From: Chaetoderma sp. LZ-2023a
Taxonomy: Eukaryota; Mollusca; Caudofoveata; Chaetodermatida; Chaetodermatidae
Length of the DNA stretch: 64,000 bases
Assembly (NCBI GenBank): GCA_034401795.1
Contig: JAVVLW010001659.1
Location: 1-64,000, forward strand
Reading direction: 5' to 3'
Shown: positions 49,701-55,700 of the stretch, piece after piece
Layout of the letters: every line of letters begins with the position of its first letter
Numbering within the stretch: position 1 is the stretch's first letter
Notes under the pieces: generated by a model
Told to the model about the DNA's origin: nothing
Databases searched by the model: none
The model's input: only the letters and a program-made list of their open reading frames with translations
Position numbers and translations under genes: made by a program

Positions 49701-52700
49701 TTTCATTGAGATACAATTGAATAATTTTCTACAATCATGACAATATTTGCTTCACAGAGAAAACTTCAAGTGTGCTAAAATCTTCATTGAAGAAAAAGAT
49801 ATCACCACGTAAATGCCATCCACAAAGGCACAGTGTACATTTTGGCAGTCCGGCTTGTGCTCAATCAGATTTGGATGACTTGATGAAGCTGCCATGTACT
49901 CCTTACAATAGAAATTCAATTGGTATGTTTTCTGTAATGTACGCAGCTATTGACCTTATTTAAAAATTTTTAAATTTACCACTAATGACTGGCTCAGGCT
50001 AGTGACTCTTTGTCATAGCATGTTGAACGTTTAGTTTGATAATGAATGAGTTAATAATACCCATTCATTATCTTAACTTACATTCATATTTCATATTAAG
50101 CACCTTTGAACCAAGTTTGGACCGTAATTCACTCTTTAAAATTTGCCTGCAAGAGTCACTACACAAAGATTTTATAATTCATATGGTGGTGGGATTTTGC
50201 TATAGGCGAAGTTCAGCGCTGACTACAAACACTACTATCCACGACTATGTATACTCGGATAGTATAGATATATGAATGGACATAGATAATAACATGCTTG
50301 TCTTAATTGCGATCAAATACAGCTTTAATGGAAAACTGTCTCATGTTTAATTCAGTCCAGCAACAGCGTGTTAACCAAGGGCACTCTCTGCGAACACGTG
50401 CCTCTCCTAAAGCAGAAAACACAACTCCTGTGCGACGCCGTAGTACGGTAAGATAATGCTTCTTCATCTTATAGAACACGCAATATTAAAAGTCCTGGTG
50501 AACTATTTTCCAATAATATGCATGCCAATAATAATTTAACAGTAAAGACATTTTGAAATCTTAAGCATTTTTCATACATTGCTCACCTGAAACCACATTT
50601 ATGGAATTCATGATGAAATGTGATGCTTATCATTTATAAAGCTTAGCTCTCGAATTTGGCCAAGAAAATTTCAATTTTCTCATAGAAAATGCCCATTTGC
50701 AGAGTTAGTGAAGACTTTTTTTAATTGACCACTGGAAGGACTGGCTCGGTTATCAGTCTGCAAATGGACATTTCTCAAGACCACTGCAGAAGCCGTTTTT
50801 GGCTGGTATACGGGTTAAATTTGTGTCCCATAGCATTGTTGAGTAAACTTAGGCCCTCTGAAGGATATATCGTGTTGTTGATCATGTTTGTAGTATAACC
50901 AGAGTTGTAATGAAGCGATCCGATCTGTCACTCAAGTGTCTGACATCATAATCGAATATGTCACATGTTAGTTAATTAATGTAGCAATTATAATGATGAT
51001 GTTGGTCCATCACAAAAATGTGTCTCATAAAATTGTATTTAATAAATATTCTGTTGAATATTTTGAAAGTAGTTTGACTTGGAGCAGTTGCTGCCTAGCA
51101 ATAATCCCCAATCAAATTAGTTTCAAAATATTCTACAGCTTACCTGTATAGTTACCTTGAAATTTGGATTCAGAGAATTCAGGTTTCAAATAGATTCCAG
51201 CACAGGTAAACAGTAAGCGAAGCTTATCTAGAAGTGGGCGGGGGGCATAGACAGAAATAAATCCCTCTTGCATTTTCAGTGGAATATGTTCAGGAATATT
51301 TGCATGGGCATCAGTTTTCGCCTAGACTGAAGAAATGTGATTAGTTATTTGGCCATCTTTGATCTTCTGAAGATTTCCAGAAAATCATTTAAAGACTCCT
51401 CATTAACCGATGAGCAGATTTTAACCAAACTTGGATGACCCTATGGTGATGGTAGACTGCCACAAGACTCTAGAGAAATCAGTGGGATTTTTGACCAGTG
51501 GGATTTTCTGAAATTTGGAAAAAAAAATTTAAAAAGACTAAGTTCATAATCACTGGTCTGGTTTAAAGCAAACTTAGCTGGAAGGATCTTGTGGTCGTAG
51601 TCTTCAGAACTTCTATTTTTTATATCCTGCCAAAAAATGTGGCGGGGTATTATGTAATGGGACCGTCCCTCCGGGCAGGCGGCAGAGTGGTTTCCGGATG
51701 ATAACTCTGTTACCATTTTTCGGATTGCATTGAAACTTCATAGCGTGGTTGGACTAGGTCTTGGGAAGAAACCTATCGAAATCGACGATGATCCGAAATC
51801 CAAGATGGCCACCAGCCACTGGCGGCCATCTTGAAAATTGGTTTCCAGATGATAACTCGGTTACCGTTTATCGGATTGCTTTGAAACTTCATGGAGTGGT
51901 TGGATTGGGAATGGGGAAGAAACCTATTGAAATTGACAATGATCCAAAATCCAAGATGGCCTCCAGCCACCGGTAGCCATCTTGAAAATTGGTTTCTGGA
52001 TGATAACTCCGTTACCGTTTATCGGATTGCTTTGAAACTTCATAGAGTGGTTGGACTAGGTCTGCGGAACAAAACCTATCGAAATCGATGATGATCCGAG
52101 ATCCAAGATGGCCGCCAGCCACAGGTGGCCATCTTGAAAATTGGTTTCCATATGATAACTCCGTTATCGTTTATCGGATCGCTTTGAAACTTCATAGAGT
52201 GGTTGGACTAGGTCTGCGGAAGTAACCTATCGAAATTGATGATGATCCGAAATCCAAGATGGCCACAGGCGGCCATCTTGAAAATTGGTTTCCGGATGAT
52301 AACTCTGTTACCGTTTATCGGATTGCTTTGAAACTTCATAGAGCCGGCCTCAAAATTTGGCGCGAACTATTGTTTCGTTCACGTGTCGGTTACATGAAGT
52401 AAAATTACTGTGAACGAAAAAATAGTCGCGTAAGTGACAAAGCCCAGAACGGTAGTTATCTCTGATCGTGGAAAACAGAAGTTTCAACAACTTTTTGATA
52501 TGAAGCATGCTATTTACAACGGAATTTAGCATTTTCAAACATCTAAAAGATCGATAACATCTGTCTGTCAAATTCTATAAATAAGCGACAGCACACATGT
52601 GTCAGAGACAAACTTCCGTTGTATTTCCGCTAGCATTACTACATAGGCTGGGAACTAGTCTCGCTACACATTATGCATCAACAACGGACTGTTCAATTAT

Positions 52701-55700
52701 AGACCGTTGCATGCAAGTACGTGCAACCATGGGCTAGCATGTTCCCGATGTATTATTTTATATACGCGATTGGATCCCGATATAACATAGGAAGACATAC
52801 ATTGTTGAGTGAGTCTGACAGTATATTCTCCTTGAGTTTCAGTTGGCTTGTAGAGACAGCTGTTTAAGAATTTATCTGTTAAATTAAACAGCTACATTCA
52901 TAGATCCTTGCTACTGTGTCAGTGTGTATTTGTCCATGACACACAATAATTCAGGCCTCGAAATTCGACGGGATTCTCGTAATATTCCCGAAATTGAAAA
53001 ATACGGGACTCCAACTGGATTCTCGTAAATAAACGCTTCCAAAAACGTAAACATTCCATTCTTACAGAACGCCACGATCCCGGTTACTAATTTCAATAAT
53101 AAAAATTATGTCATGAATCAGCCAAGAGGGGGGTCTGCTAATACATCGGTAATGAGAAATGTCTCACCTGACTGCGCAGTCGTAGTTAATAACAATCGAT
53201 AATGCGCACTCATAGTTTATGATTGGCTCGCGGGATATCCGATTTCAATAGGCATGAATGAAAATTACTATCGTAGTACAATTTTGATCACGTGCCTCGT
53301 CATTCATAACGAATTAATCACATGATTTATTTCAACCAATCTCTGTGCGACTCTCGCGATTAATATTGATGGCTAATGGCCAACGAAAAATCTAGTCGTG
53401 CCGCTTTTAAACGCAGTAAAGCAATATGTTAGCGCCCACTTTGACGGATTATATGACCCAATATATTATTATTGGAAGGTTCTGACAGTAATACCACCCG
53501 ATATTTAAGTGGTTCATTGCTTTGGAGCGACCGAGAAAACAGGACTATATGTCAGGAAAGCCGGTGCGTTGTAACTCTTATTTTTAAGTAAATCGCATTT
53601 GCACTAAATTGTCAATTTAAAGCGTACAAGTTAAGAATGGTCAAGCTATCTACTAAATGCCTTAGAGCTGGTTATGCTTTTTATTGTGGCGGACTTGCGG
53701 GTTATTGTTTTATATTACAAATGTACGCTGCTTGTACAAGTACAAATATTTGGTAAAAGTTACAAAAAAATCTACCCGTCACAGGTACAATTTTATAAAC
53801 ATTTCAACCCCTGTTGTTTTTGGGTTAATTAAGACAGTAGTTCTTTGATACAGGTGGAATTCTTTACAAATTAAAGGATATTCTTTTAAATATTTTGAAA
53901 ATAATATGACTGGAAGCCATTGCTTTCAAGGTGGTGGTGGGTGGGCTGGAGAGGGTTGCTCAACTAGGTAAGCCACAACAATGTAAGATATTCAATTCTT
54001 TGTTTTTGTAGTGGGGTTTGTGAGTGGGTTGGGAGGAGGGTGTTAAGATATTTATAAATATTGGGTCATTAGTCACTAATTATTATAGTGGGTCTGGAAT
54101 TTTGAAATATATATTTGGAAAAAGTATGGAATTTTATTGTGCCCAAGGTGTATGAACCCTGAATTTGTTGCAAGCTGGAAAGATGTTACCAATGAGTGTT
54201 ATCATACAAATATCGATATTTTGGCAGGGAAAATGTACATTTGCAGACCAAAGGAGTATTGTTTTTGGAGACTTAACACTGAATGACTGGCTCGGTTATC
54301 GAGCTTGTAATTTCAGGGGTAAATTTTCCAAAATATTCTTCTTGGTGTGGAAATGGAACGAATGAATGGACATAAAACAAAAACTCAATCTGCTTTTTGA
54401 CAAATTTACTTGAGAAATATTACAGTACTTATATCACAATGGATGAATCCACTTTTAGTTATTCCCCACCCATCTCTAGCTAACCTATGCTCCAAGCTTT
54501 GTCCCAGAATCTCAATTTCATGGTAACTATACAACTAACTTGGTGAATACTTTCAAGTTCAAAGTTGCTTTATTTCATGGTTTTTCTATACATGTAAATA
54601 GAATCTAAACAGGCAGTCCATCAAAGGCATGGCCTATTGAGTGATGGACTCCTTACACACATTACAAAACATTTATACATTAACATATATATGACACACA
54701 AGACAGTGGCACAATGACAGAATGCTAAAAAGCTTCATTGATATGAAAACTTATACAGGGACTTGACTACCTTTCTGGGATTATTAGCCAGTAAATTAAC
54801 CTATTTGGGGATTTTATTAGCCATACAGATTTTCAGTTAGAAAGGATATGAGTCTCGCCTCAGACTTATAATGTACAATACATACATACAAACATACACA
54901 TACATATACATACACACATACCAGGGGTTCAACAAACTTCTAAATACAGGAAGTCTGCGACTTTTTGGGAGTCTAAGCTAGAAACATGAAGGTCTAAAAC
55001 GGTTCAAATACATATAAACAAACTTCCCCTGAAAACAATCAACAGAATGGTTATTAAATTGCAAAGACATGCAATTAATACTTACTGACAGACTACTATG
55101 AGAGTTAGTATTGTGTGTCAATTATAATAGTGACTGGTGACATCAACCTATATGTGATGTAATTGATTATGAGGTCAATAGTTGAGTAACTAAACATATT
55201 TTATCTGTAAATTAGGTAATTGGTCGATAAGTCCATGCTGTAGGCCTAATCAATATGCTAATGCTAATTCAGCAATATGCACTTTAAATTCATTATTAAT
55301 TTAATATACAGATGAAATATGTTCAGATAAAGCAGGTTTGGATTAAAAAAATGGCGTAACCAATTTGCGCAACCAATTGGTTACGCAAACTGATTTTGCT
55401 CAACCGAACAATTGGTTACGCAGACCTGAAAACACGGGACCCAAAAATGGGTCTCGCAAATATTTGAAATTTTGAGGGCTGATAGAGTAATTGGACTAGG
55501 TCTGAGGAAGAAAGTTTTCAAAATCGACAACGATCCAAAATCCAAGATGGCTGCCAGCCACCGGTACCCACCTTGAAAATTGGTTTCCAGATGATAACTC
55601 TGTTATCGTTTATCGGATCGCTATGAAACTTCATAGGGTGGTTGGACTACCTCTGGGAAAGAAACCTATCGAGATTGACAATCATCCGAATTCCAAGATG

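Larger units (their letters stand above)
42115..49757 (+). other. intron 12 (7.6 kb)
   Basis: GTCTGT...TTCACAG. It contains a tandem-like family with TCCGGACCAGATCTTGAAGA blocks (42190-42720), its extended relative at 48230-48755, a MITE (44089-44420), a hAT-like element (44487-46328), a full copy of the dispersed family already seen in intron 5 (46494-47650), a separate family starting TAGCTCGACTTTACGAAGTA (47650-48120), and a partial copy at 49310-49675. No host coding sequence was seen. Confidence 0.72.
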